Source: a virus
Length of the DNA stretch: 42,727 nt
IMG/VR virus record: IMGVR_UViG_3300030520_001127
Span: 1-42,727 of that record
Strand: one strand, 5' to 3'
Position 1 is the first letter of the stretch, and the number at the start of each line of letters is the position of its first letter. The position numbers and the translations under genes are program-made. Shown here piece after piece: positions 1 to 7,110 of this stretch. The notes under the pieces were generated by a model. It saw nothing but the letters and a program-made list of their open reading frames with translations, ran no database searches and was not told where the DNA came from.

Positions 1-153
1 AACCTGCCTCAGCGTTTCCTTCGTCAGGCCGGCCTTGAGGCCACGCGCCTTGCGCACGGCGGCCCGCATGGCTTGTTCGGTGACACCAAACTGGACACTC
101 AATTCGGCGTAGCTCAACGTCTCGCCATCAATCCGTAGTAACGGGTTGGTCAT
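1..153 (-). CDS. Unknown protein, N-terminal 51 residues (runs off left edge)
   Basis: An open frame starts at an ATG at 153 and is still open at base 1, so only the first 51 residues are visible. The peptide begins MTNPLLRIDGETLSYAELSV and continues with a segment (FGVTEQAMRAAVRKARG) that has the look of a helix-turn-helix recognition region, as in many small phage DNA-binding or terminase-small-like proteins. The start is preceded by a purine-rich GGCGG on the minus strand. It points the same way as the recombinase cassette to its right, about 145 bp downstream of that cassette's last gene. I do not recognise the family, and function cannot be assigned from this fragment. Confidence 0.5.
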   Translation of the reverse strand, partial: MTNPLLRIDGETLSYAELSVQFGVTEQAMRAAVRKARGLKAGLTKETLRQV

Positions 154-296
154 CGCCAGGCCGCCTCGGCGGTGGCTATGCGGGCTTGCCGTAACGGTGC
201 GTTTAAACGTGGACATCGAATAGCAGAGTCAGCAGAAGGGCCGGTAGGCTAGCGAATTCCATCGCAGCCCGCGTGAACATCCGTGCACGGCTGACT

Positions 297-746
297 TCAC
301 GCCTCCATGATGCGCCGCTGCTCCGACCACAACAGCGGCGTGTTGATGCCCAGGGCATGAATGGTCAGATGCGCCGGCAGTGTGTCGTCGAGGATGGCAG
401 CGATGATCTCGGGCGCGAGCGTGGTCAGGTTGACCAGCCGCGCGGCGTAGCTGAAATCCACGCCCTCGCGCCGGGCGATCTCGCTGATCGACGTGACCTC
501 TCCCGCCTCCAGCGCGCGCAGCCACCGGTAGCCGCGCGCCAGCGCCGCCTGTAGCGGCGTGAGCCGGCTATCCCAAGGGCGAGAGGTATCCACCGGCGAC
601 GGCTCGCGCGCTGCGCCGGAGGGTACCTGCACCACCATGCGGCGGCTGCGCAGCCCAATTCGGATCGGCACGCTGACCGTCAGGCTGCCGTCGCTGGCGG
701 GAATTTTCGTGGGTGCGCCGCGTGCGCAGATCGTGGTGTGTTTCAT
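297..746 (-). CDS. Small HTH-type protein, last gene of the recombinase cassette
   Basis: A 149-residue protein whose ATG overlaps the recombinase stop codon by 4 bp, so the two are translationally coupled. The second half contains a helix-turn-helix-like stretch (SISEIARREGVDFSYAARLV, about residues 85-104), preceded by a helical segment rich in Leu and Ala. The N-terminal third is basic and strand-like (SVPIRIGLRSRRMVVQV). From memory, small proteins of this kind commonly follow large serine recombinases with DUF2924 partners in proteobacteria; the HTH suggests DNA binding, perhaps as an accessory or directionality factor. That role is inference. No terminator is obvious in the 143 bp between its end and the partial gene at the left edge. 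Confidence 0.7.
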   Translation of the reverse strand: MKHTTICARGAPTKIPASDGSLTVSVPIRIGLRSRRMVVQVPSGAAREPSPVDTSRPWDSRLTPLQAALARGYRWLRALEAGEVTSISEIARREGVDFSYAARLVNLTTLAPEIIAAILDDTLPAHLTIHALGINTPLLWSEQRRIMEA

Positions 747-2083
747 GCGGCGACCCCCGCGTCGTCAGCCAGCTCGCTCTTCATCGACTCAATGCCTGCC
801 GCACGCAGCCGCACCTCGAGCGTATCGGCACTCACCACCACCCGTTCGACCAGCAGCCGGACCACCCGCGCCTGCTCGGCAGGGAAGAGCTGATCCCATA
901 GTGCATCGAGTTGGCGCATCGCCACGGTGACCCGCGCTTCGTCGAGATCGGGGTCCTGCTTCATGGCTTCCGGCACCATGGCCGCGATCATCTCCGGTGA
1001 GCGCAGCACCCCGCGCAGTTGCTCGATCACCGCCGCTTCCAGTTCGGACGCCGGCAGGCGTGGCAGGTCGGTCGTGCCGGCTCCTTCATGGAGGGTGCGT
1101 GTGCTCAGGTAATACCGATACCGCCGCCCGTTTTTCTTGGTCGTATGCCATGGCGTCAGTGCGCGGCCGTCCGCGCCGACCACCAGCCCTTTCAGCAGGA
1201 AGACCACCTTGCCCTCCCGCTCCGACACGGCGGCGCGCGGCGGGCGCGTGAAGGCGGCTTGCGCCCGCTCCCACAGGTCGGTGGCAATGACCGCCGGGTG
1301 CGCGCCGGGAAACCACTGATCCTGATGCCGCAATTCCCCGAGGTAGGTCCGGTTGGCCAGCATCTTATAGAGGTAGCTCTTGTCGATGGCCTTGCCGACG
1401 ATCTCGCGGCCCGACTGGGTCACCCAGTGTTTCGACACGATGCCGCGCTCGCGCAGTTCCTTGACCACGCCCGTCGCCGAACCGGTCGCGGCAAACCGCT
1501 GGAAGATGAGGGTAACGATCTTCGCCTCGGCCGCATTGACCGCCAGCCGCCGCTCCTTGATGTCATAGCCCAAGGGCGGGACACCATGCATCCACAGTCC
1601 CTTCTTTTTGCTCGCGACCATCTTGTCGCGTACACGGTCCGCCGCGACCTCGCGCTCGAATTGTGCGAAGGAGAGCAGCACATTGAGCATGAGCCGGCCC
1701 ATCGAATCGGTGGTGTTGAATTGCTGAGTCACCGACACAAAGGACACCTTGTGCCGGTCGAAGATCTCGACCAGCCGGGAGAAGTCGTGCAGCGAGCGGG
1801 TCAGGCGGTCGATCTTGTAGACCACTACGATGTCGATCAGCCCGGCCTCGATATCCGCCAGCAGTCGCTTCAGTGCAGGCCGCTCCATGGTGCCACCGGA
1901 GTAAGCGGGATCGTCGTAGTCCGCGCCGACCGGAATCCAGCCCTCGGCGCGGCGACTGGCGATGTACGCCTGCCCGCCGTCGCGCTGCGCCTCGATGGAA
2001 TTGTATTCGCGCTCCAGACCTTCCTCGGTGGATTTGCGGGTGTAGACGGCGCAGCGCATGCGCTTTTGAGTCAGAGAGGTCAT
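743..2083 (-). CDS. Large serine recombinase (resolvase/invertase family)
   Basis: 446 residues. The resolvase catalytic domain spans about residues 9-150: the YTRKS motif places the nucleophilic serine at 18, followed by the conserved SIEAQRD, a DYDDPAYSGGTMERP loop and the KIDRLTRS signature of the family. The recombinase DNA-binding domain follows (about 160-290, with GVPPLGYDI and a YLGELRHQDQWFPGAHPAVI segment). The usual zinc beta-ribbon is degenerate: the LKGL element is followed by VVGADGRALTPWH, so the expected CxxC cysteines are absent. The enzyme cuts and rejoins DNA through a 5'-phosphoserine link. It may be the integrase of this element, because no tyrosine integrase is visible in the window, but it may also belong to an independent cassette. 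Genes on both sides overlap it by 4 bp. Confidence 0.9.
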   Translation of the reverse strand: MTSLTQKRMRCAVYTRKSTEEGLEREYNSIEAQRDGGQAYIASRRAEGWIPVGADYDDPAYSGGTMERPALKRLLADIEAGLIDIVVVYKIDRLTRSLHDFSRLVEIFDRHKVSFVSVTQQFNTTDSMGRLMLNVLLSFAQFEREVAADRVRDKMVASKKKGLWMHGVPPLGYDIKERRLAVNAAEAKIVTLIFQRFAATGSATGVVKELRERGIVSKHWVTQSGREIVGKAIDKSYLYKMLANRTYLGELRHQDQWFPGAHPAVIATDLWERAQAAFTRPPRAAVSEREGKVVFLLKGLVVGADGRALTPWHTTKKNGRRYRYYLSTRTLHEGAGTTDLPRLPASELEAAVIEQLRGVLRSPEMIAAMVPEAMKQDPDLDEARVTVAMRQLDALWDQLFPAEQARVVRLLVERVVVSADTLEVRLRAAGIESMKSELADDAGVAA

Positions 2084-2562
2084 CGTGCGGCTCCCTTGCG
2101 CAGACCGAAGAAGGCCGGGCCGGACCAGCGCGTACCGGTAATTTCGCGGGCAATCACCGACAGGCTGCCGTAGCGGCGGCCTTGGTATTCGAAAGCGCCC
2201 TCCGTGGTCGCGACGACGCGGTGCGTCTGACCGCCGTATTCACGAGTAAACACGGTGCCGGCCATCGCGGCGGCATAGGGCAGGCGCTTCGCGGTGGTGC
2301 CGAGTTCAAGCAGTCGCGCGATCCGGCGCTCGTTGCGCTCCAGCAGTGCGGCCTGCGCCTCCCGACTCGCAAGTTCTTGCAATCGGTACGCCAGCCGGCG
2401 CTGCAAGAACCTGCGATGCACGACCGTAGGCGGTGACTCGTACAGCTTCTGCCACAACGCCTTTAGCGCGGCGGTGCGCATGGTTTCCAGGGCGGCGATT
2501 TGCGCCACGAGCGACGGTGCGATCGGACTAGGTGCAGCTTTCTTGGAGACGGCTTTCATCAC
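2080..2562 (-). CDS. DUF2924-family protein
   Basis: 160 residues, rich in helix in the first half (VAQIAALETMRTAALKALWQ then a YRLQELA segment) and ending in a compact domain with GTVFTREYGGQTHRV, YGSLSVIAREITG and W-GPAFFGL. The N-terminal LWQKLYESPP and C-terminal SLSAIA-ITG-GPxFFGL patterns are those of DUF2924, a family found next to large serine recombinases. The molecular role is not known to me; the pattern of co-occurrence suggests a recombinase partner. The ATG at 2562 overlaps the upstream gene's stop, and the stop overlaps the recombinase ATG. A leader element shared with two other genes in this window lies 27 nt upstream of the start. Confidence 0.85.
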   Translation of the reverse strand: MMKAVSKKAAPSPIAPSLVAQIAALETMRTAALKALWQKLYESPPTVVHRRFLQRRLAYRLQELASREAQAALLERNERRIARLLELGTTAKRLPYAAAMAGTVFTREYGGQTHRVVATTEGAFEYQGRRYGSLSVIAREITGTRWSGPAFFGLRKGAAR

Positions 2563-2741
2563 AAGGTTGGACTCCGGAGGGTGGAGTTGGCATGAACGCT
2601 CGGTTCACCCCGAAAGCCAAGTCCCACCTTGCTCTCCGCGTTTTTCTGCCGCCAACGGACCAGGGCTAAGGCGAGCCATTGCGCGATCTCCTGTCGACGT
2701 TGGTCGGCGGTCAACTGATCGGGCGGCAGAGCGTTAGGCAT
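2559..2741 (-). CDS. Small 60-aa protein at the head of the recombinase operon
   Basis: A short protein starting MPNALPPDQLTADQRRQEIA, with a helical body (QWLALALVRWRQKNA) and a tail ending SVHANSTLRSPTL. It opens the four-gene recombinase operon and overlaps the DUF2924 start by 4 bp. The helical first two thirds looks like a real protein. The last third coincides exactly with a leader element found at two other places in the window, so that part may be conserved for the RNA or DNA rather than for the peptide. Its role may be translational coupling to the DUF2924 gene. The function is unknown. Confidence 0.65.
   Translation of the reverse strand: MPNALPPDQLTADQRRQEIAQWLALALVRWRQKNAESKVGLGFRGEPSVHANSTLRSPTL
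2590..2624 (-). promoter_or_regulatory. Leader element copy 1, upstream of DUF2924 gene
   Basis: On the minus strand this carries CTTGGCTTTCGGGG, then GAACCGAGCGTTCATGC. It aligns with elements at 16273-16309 and 17271-17308, sharing CTTGGCTT, the G-rich centre and a GCGTTCATGC end. It can fold as a hairpin (GCT..CGG with CCGAGC). It ends 27 nt before the DUF2924 ATG and lies inside the 3' end of the 60-aa gene. A cis-acting translational or transcriptional control role is inferred. Confidence 0.55.
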
Positions 2742-2895
2742 CGTGAATCTCCAGCGGGCGGCCGCGGATTATGCAAGTCACATGCGCAGTCGCCATGCAT
2801 GCCTTGCCAGCGATGTAGGCCGATGGAGTCATTTGTAGGTCGATGGAGGGATACGTAAAAACATCATGCAATGAATTGCGATTTCGTCGCGTTCA

Positions 2896-4164
2896 ATGAG
2901 ATTTGCTCATGTAAGATTGCGAACTGCTCGACGCCCATGGAATGAAGCGCGAGCTGAGCACGACCTGGCTAGGGGATTGAGGGTGATCGACGTTTTGAAT
3001 TTTTTATGGGCGCTACCCGCGCCGCTGTGCAAGAGCTTCTTCGCTTTCCACCACATGGGCGTTCCGGCCCGCTTTCCATGGAAGGCATCCGACATCACGC
3101 GGGCACTTCTTCTACTTCGCGTCATTGATCGGACGCCAGAACAGCGGCGTGCCGAGTTTCTGTCCGAACTACGCGAGGCCAACGCGCTCGCCGACCAAGC
3201 GGGCTCCGACGCCATCCTCAATGCGTGCCAACCGGATCATCCGCTTATCGCCACGCTTGAGGCCATGCCTGGCTTCGCCGAGCGCGCCTTGTGGACGCAG
3301 TGGACGAACTGGCCGGTGCTAGACCACGCGCTGGCGATTCGCTTGGTTGATGAGCATGCGCTGACACACCGTTCGCAGCGCATCGTCGTTCCAGGCAACC
3401 CGCGCCTGGCGGAAAAGGCAGACCACTATGATGCGTTCGCGGACGAGGTGTCGTTTCATTTCCGAGAGCAGGAACGGGTGGACGAACAGGTTTTCATGGC
3501 GGTCGCACGGCGCTATCGGGATGGTGCCATCCAATTCGTGCTTTACGTCGATCGACCGACCGATTCGCTCGATATCGTTCCTTCGGATGGAACGCATCCC
3601 ACCTGTGTGAGGCCATCGATGCGGCTGGCAGTCGTCTATTACGAGGGGACCGGTATGCTCGAAACCATCGTGAGTAGCGGCCAGTCTTATCATCCACTTC
3701 TGCGCGAAGCGTTCGTTCGCTACCTTTTGAAGGCCCGAGTGGAGTCAGGCCGAAGCATGTCGACAGCATCCTATCTCGCGCGCCGCGACAAGCTCACGCA
3801 CGACCCCACAGCCTCACCGCCTCTACATGACGCTTGGCAAATGCCTGCGCTCCCTACTTCAAGACCTACGAAGGTGGAAATCGCCATCGACGGGCGATGG
3901 CTACGCGTCAATGGCCGCGAACTACGGCTTAAGGGCAAGCAGCGCGATTTCGCGCTGGTCATGGCCGAGGCCTATGGCCGTGGCATGCGATCCCCCACCT
4001 TGGAATGGGTGCTGCGCAAGGCCGGCTACGGCGCAGGCACGACCCAGCTACGCCATGTTTCGAAGATCCCGGAGTTTTTCGACTTCTTCGGCTATGGCGA
4101 TGGCGAGGTATGGATACGCGCGGATGACGACAACGAAAGCGACTTGCACGCCGAGTCCGCATAG
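2896..4164 (+). CDS. Unknown 422-aa protein, possible C-terminal winged helix
   Basis: A well-formed 422-residue protein that I do not recognise. It is transcribed divergently from the recombinase operon (gap 154 bp). The middle is mixed helix and strand without a catalytic motif I can name. The last 90 residues (from about 330: a WLRVNGRELRLKGKQRDF stretch, a VLRKAGYG turn, and an FFDFFGYGDGEVWIRAD hairpin) read like a winged-helix DNA-binding fold, which is an inference. The N-terminus is uncertain: the first ATG is at 2896, but the residues before about 30 are Arg-rich and less protein-like, so the true start may be a later GTG. It sits with the next gene as accessory cargo between the recombinase cassette and the phage early operon. 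Confidence 0.6.
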   Translation: MRFAHVRLRTARRPWNEARAEHDLARGLRVIDVLNFLWALPAPLCKSFFAFHHMGVPARFPWKASDITRALLLLRVIDRTPEQRRAEFLSELREANALADQAGSDAILNACQPDHPLIATLEAMPGFAERALWTQWTNWPVLDHALAIRLVDEHALTHRSQRIVVPGNPRLAEKADHYDAFADEVSFHFREQERVDEQVFMAVARRYRDGAIQFVLYVDRPTDSLDIVPSDGTHPTCVRPSMRLAVVYYEGTGMLETIVSSGQSYHPLLREAFVRYLLKARVESGRSMSTASYLARRDKLTHDPTASPPLHDAWQMPALPTSRPTKVEIAIDGRWLRVNGRELRLKGKQRDFALVMAEAYGRGMRSPTLEWVLRKAGYGAGTTQLRHVSKIPEFFDFFGYGDGEVWIRADDDNESDLHAESA

Positions 4165-4190
4165 TCGCTACATCGACGCTCCTACCCACC

Positions 4191-5102
4191 TCACTCCGGG
4201 GTACTTCCCAACGAACCCTTGCAAGTCAACGTGACATGGGATGGATGAATGATCTCCACGTCGCTCCTGGGCACCGGGACCGTCAAGGTTCGATTTCCAC
4301 TCGAACCTTGATCGATAAGGCTTAGATAGGATGTCGTTCCAATCCCATGCCAGATGGCTCTTGCGTTCAGCGTTGCCCATTTGGGCGAATCGGGTAGCTG
4401 ACAAAAATCGACATGCAGACCGCTTTGTTTTGCCAAACCTTCCAAGCGCGCATGCTCATCGGCGGATATGACGATAAGCGCGGCAGGGTTGGAGCGTAAA
4501 CCAAACGCCATGAAAGTCATATTAAGCAGTACCGGACGGAAGCTCAGCAGAAAAGCAAAAACGAGCCCAGCGCCCAAGGCTGCTTTGAATTTCATCGTCA
4601 GCGGCTGTTGTACTTCGCTCGTTGTCGCGAAAACGATAAGTAGGAATAAGCCACACGCCGGAAAAAACCAAAGCGTACGCTCCAACCCCAGATCATCAGG
4701 CGAGGTATGGATGTAGGCTCCCACGGCAAGTACCGTAAAGACAAATGCACACAGGATGGAGCAAATCAAGGCATCCAAACTCATCATGGATGGATGAAGC
4801 GAACGCACGGACTTAATGCCTACGTAGTGCCCAAGCCGTGATTTTCCAAACCAGGAAAGTAGTCGAATAAACCAAATGGCTACGACGGCCCCGTACACAA
4901 TTCCGAATACAAGAACAACGCCAAATCCCAGGGCGATCAATATCAGCAAGAGCGCGTCGCCGATGGATAAGCCATCGGGAAGAATGTGCTCCGACCAGCA
5001 ATAAACAAAAAAGAGAGCCACGCCCATACTGACGATGGCCGATCGGGCAAGGGAGCCCAGCGATTTCATTTGCTCCAGCATTTCTTTGTCTGGCAATTTC
5101 AT
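4191..5102 (-). CDS. Multi-pass membrane protein, AT-richer accessory gene
   Basis: 303 residues starting MKLPDKEMLEQMKSLGSLAR. By eye there are about five hydrophobic segments: residues 20-38, 48-80 (long, perhaps two), 108-130, 142-160 and 172-200. They are followed by a soluble tail of about 100 residues (205-303) with no membrane segment. The base composition is visibly lower in GC than its neighbours, which suggests recent acquisition. It converges on the 422-aa gene (26 bp gap, no clear terminator) and diverges from the early operon across the 450-bp control region. No family is recognised. Position and composition resemble a lysogenic-conversion gene, for example one acting in superinfection exclusion or host envelope change, but nothing in the sequence proves that. 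Confidence 0.65.
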   Translation of the reverse strand: MKLPDKEMLEQMKSLGSLARSAIVSMGVALFFVYCWSEHILPDGLSIGDALLLILIALGFGVVLVFGIVYGAVVAIWFIRLLSWFGKSRLGHYVGIKSVRSLHPSMMSLDALICSILCAFVFTVLAVGAYIHTSPDDLGLERTLWFFPACGLFLLIVFATTSEVQQPLTMKFKAALGAGLVFAFLLSFRPVLLNMTFMAFGLRSNPAALIVISADEHARLEGLAKQSGLHVDFCQLPDSPKWATLNARAIWHGIGTTSYLSLIDQGSSGNRTLTVPVPRSDVEIIHPSHVTLTCKGSLGSTPE

Positions 5103-5332
5103 CGTTCCCTCTTTTTGAATGACATGTATCGAACGGTGTTAAAAGGCCCCGTGAGGCGAAGTGCGATCAAACCCGTCGCAGCAGGGGGTGCCTGGAAAAC
5201 AGGGCGTCGACCACTTTTGCCGCGTCCCATTGAGCTTTCCATCGAATCCTCGACTTCCTCGCACATCATGCTGCTTCGAACCTATCGCAGCGCTTTCTCA
5301 AATCATAGGACCATGGGATGGTGGATTTGCGA

Positions 5333-5364
5333 ATGAAACTGGCCGAATTTCAACCGAGTTTCAT
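5333..5364. repeat. Perfect 8-bp inverted repeat, operator-like
   Basis: ATGAAACT at 5333-5340 is matched by AGTTTCAT at 5357-5364 with a 16-bp spacer, so the arm centres are 24 bp apart, a little over two helical turns. It abuts the 11-bp repeat array. It fits a binding site for a dimeric regulator such as the XRE protein at the right end, but this is inference. Confidence 0.45.
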
Positions 5365-5368
5365 GCTG

Positions 5369-5490
5369 CTTCCAGCCTAGTTCTAGGTTACTTCCAACCT
5401 AGTTCCAAGTTACTTCCAACCTAGCTCCAACCTACTTCCAACCTACTTCCAACTTAGTTCCAAGTTACTTCCAACCCACTTCCAACCTCA
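5369..5490. repeat. Array of eleven 11-bp direct repeats (iteron-like)
   Basis: The stretch divides without gaps into eleven 11-bp units (the last has one extra base). The consensus is CTTCCAACCTA, with a GTTCCAAGTTA variant that recurs so that part of the array has a 22-bp higher-order unit. One strand is almost free of G in most units. The 11-bp period places every unit on nearly the same face of the helix, which suits cooperative binding of a protein. It is not a CRISPR array because there are no spacers. Likely roles are iterons for replication initiation or an operator/silencer array for the early operon. Confidence 0.7.
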
Positions 5491-5552
5491 TTTGCCCGAC
5501 GCTTCTCCACGGTCATTCAACGACCGTTATCTGTACTGGAGATTCGTCATTT

Positions 5553-5768
5553 ATGAGCAAGCAGCAACTCACCTCTCACGAACTGGCCGCGCGCTGGGAT
5601 GTGAAGACAGGCACCCTCGATCGCTGGCGCCGCGAAAAGATCGGACCGCGTTACCTCAAGCTCAACGCCAGGGGGACGATTCGTTATCGGCTGGAAGATG
5701 TCGAAGCCTACGAGAAGGTCACCGAGCGCGCAGGCAGCGCGGCGGCGTGCGCAGGCGGTGCCGCATGA
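5553..5768 (+). CDS. Excisionase/AlpA-like HTH protein
   Basis: 71 residues starting MSKQQLTSHELAARWDVKTG. The pattern LTSHELAARWDVKTGTL..WRREKIGPRY..L...GTIRYRLEDVEAYE is that of the MerR-like helix-turn-helix used by excisionases, AlpA regulators and similar small phage DNA-binding proteins (HTH about residues 7-27, wing about 36-50). It is the first gene of the early operon and lies 62 bp downstream of the 11-bp repeat array, so that array may be its binding site. Its stop overlaps the next gene's ATG by 4 bp. It could act as a regulator of early transcription or as a recombination directionality factor. Confidence 0.75.
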   Translation: MSKQQLTSHELAARWDVKTGTLDRWRREKIGPRYLKLNARGTIRYRLEDVEAYEKVTERAGSAAACAGGAA

Positions 5769-6238
5769 CGCTCTCTCTCGACCAAGCCCTGGAGCTACCC
5801 TTCGGCACCTTGTCGAAACAAGAAGCCAGCACGCTGGCAGCGCTCAAGCAGGAAGCCGCCGCGCGTCTGCAAGCGGCACGCAACGCGAACGATGCCATCG
5901 ATGCCGTACTGCTATTCCGCTATGGCCAGCAAGCGCGCGATGCGCGGCTGGCCATCGGCAAGGATGCCGGCGTGGTGCATCTCGACGATGCCGGCGTCCG
6001 GGTGACCGTGAATCAGCCGAAGCGCGTCGAATGGGATCAGGCCAAGCTGGCCGCGATCGCCGCGCGGATCACCGCACAGGGCGAAGACCCGACCGAGTTC
6101 ATCTCCGTCAGCTATACCGTGTCCGAAAGCAAATACAACGCGTGGTCCACCGCGATGCGCGAACCCTTCCAGTCCGCCCGCCTCCTGAAGACCGGCAAGC
6201 CGTCCTTCCACTTCGATCCGGTGGAGGTGACGCCATGA
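5765..6238 (+). CDS. Conserved phage early protein of unknown function
   Basis: 157 residues from the ATG that overlaps the preceding stop. An upstream in-frame start exists at 5492 but would run through the HTH gene, so the coupled ATG is preferred. The N-terminal half is a helical, Ala-rich segment (about 15-60: STLAALKQEAAARLQAA and so on). The second half (IGKDAGVVHLDDAGVRVTV.QPKRVEWDQAKLAAIAARI) resembles small phage proteins that accompany AAA ATPases in recombination modules. Its tail, SYTVSESKYNAWSTAMREPF, is also typical of that group. The exact function is not known to me. The stop overlaps the ATPase start by 4 bp, indicating one operon. Confidence 0.65.
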   Translation: MTLSLDQALELPFGTLSKQEASTLAALKQEAAARLQAARNANDAIDAVLLFRYGQQARDARLAIGKDAGVVHLDDAGVRVTVNQPKRVEWDQAKLAAIAARITAQGEDPTEFISVSYTVSESKYNAWSTAMREPFQSARLLKTGKPSFHFDPVEVTP

Positions 6239-7110
6239 CGCTTCCGATTATCAGCGTGGAGCAGCGCCTCGCCGAGCGTCGCGGCATCAAGGGCGTGATC
6301 GTCGGCAAATCCGGCATCGGCAAGACCACGCAGCTCAGCACGCTCGATCCGGCCACCACCTTGTTTGTCGACATGGAGGCCGGCGACCTCGCCGTCGAAT
6401 CCTGGCCGGGCGACGCGCTGCGTCCGCGCACCTGGAACGAATGCCGCGACATCGCGGTGTTCCTGGGCGGCGCGAACCCCGCGCTGCGCGACGACCAGCC
6501 GTACAGCGTCGCGCACTTCAATGCCGTGTGCGAGCGCTACGGCGATCCGGCCGCGCTCAGCAAATACGCCACCTTCTTCATCGACTCGATCACCGTCGCC
6601 GGTCGTTTGTGCCTGCAGTGGAGCAAGGGCCAGCCGCAGGCGCAGTCGGAGAAAAGCGGCAAGCCCGACACGCGCGGCGCATACGGCCTGATGGGTCAGG
6701 AGATGATCGGCTGGCTGACCCAGCTCCAGCATGCGCGCGGCAAGCACGTCTGGTTAGTCGGCATCCTCGACGAGAAGCTGGATGATTTCGGTCGCCGCTA
6801 TTTCGCGCTGCAGATCGATGGCAGCAAGACCGGCCTGGAACTGCCCGGCATCGTCGATGAGGTGCTGACGCTCGCCGAGCTGAAGGCCGACGAGGGCGAA
6901 CCGTACCGTGCGTTTGTCTGCCACACGCTCAATCCGTGGGGCTTCCCGGCCAAGGATCGCTCGGGCCAGCTCGATCCGATCGAAGAACCGCATCTCGGCA
7001 AGCTGATGGCGAAGATCGCCGCGGCCCAGCGCAGCCACCGTCCCTTCCATCACACCTTGCCGAGCGCGACACCCGCGCCCGCATCACCTTCTTCGGAGAT
7101 CGCCGCATGA
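6235..7110 (+). CDS. AAA-family phage nucleotide-binding ATPase (AAA_24 type)
   Basis: 291 residues. Walker A is GKSGIGKT at residues 24-31; a conserved acidic strand LFVDMEAGD follows (43-51), and Walker B is FFID at 114-117. The middle holds a GAYGLMGQEMIGWLTQLQHA segment and then VWLVGILDEK, as in phage RecA-like ATPases of the AAA_24 group. The last 30 residues are a Pro/Ala-rich tail. Such proteins are found beside an SSB-like protein and a RecB/Cas4-like nuclease, as here, and probably drive phage recombination or replication repair; that role is inferred from context. It overlaps both neighbours by 4 bp. Confidence 0.85.
   Translation: MTLPIISVEQRLAERRGIKGVIVGKSGIGKTTQLSTLDPATTLFVDMEAGDLAVESWPGDALRPRTWNECRDIAVFLGGANPALRDDQPYSVAHFNAVCERYGDPAALSKYATFFIDSITVAGRLCLQWSKGQPQAQSEKSGKPDTRGAYGLMGQEMIGWLTQLQHARGKHVWLVGILDEKLDDFGRRYFALQIDGSKTGLELPGIVDEVLTLAELKADEGEPYRAFVCHTLNPWGFPAKDRSGQLDPIEEPHLGKLMAKIAAAQRSHRPFHHTLPSATPAPASPSSEIAA

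Larger units (their letters stand above)
5103..5552. other. 450-bp non-coding control region before the early operon
   Basis: No convincing gene lies here. The region separates a minus-strand membrane protein gene from the plus-strand early operon and must hold promoters for both. It contains an 8-bp inverted repeat (5333-5364) and an array of eleven 11-bp repeats (5369-5490) that ends 62 bp before the first early gene. I could not assign a confident -35/-10 pair by eye. Confidence 0.6.

Noticed and set aside
1019-2173. Long plus-strand open frame opposite the recombinase gene
   Set aside because: It is antisense to a clear serine recombinase with all its motifs; its protein is Arg/His/Gln-rich without any recognisable fold, as expected from GC-rich antisense.
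5369-5490. Repeat array considered as a CRISPR array
   Set aside because: Units are 11 bp and contiguous with no spacers; no cas genes are present.
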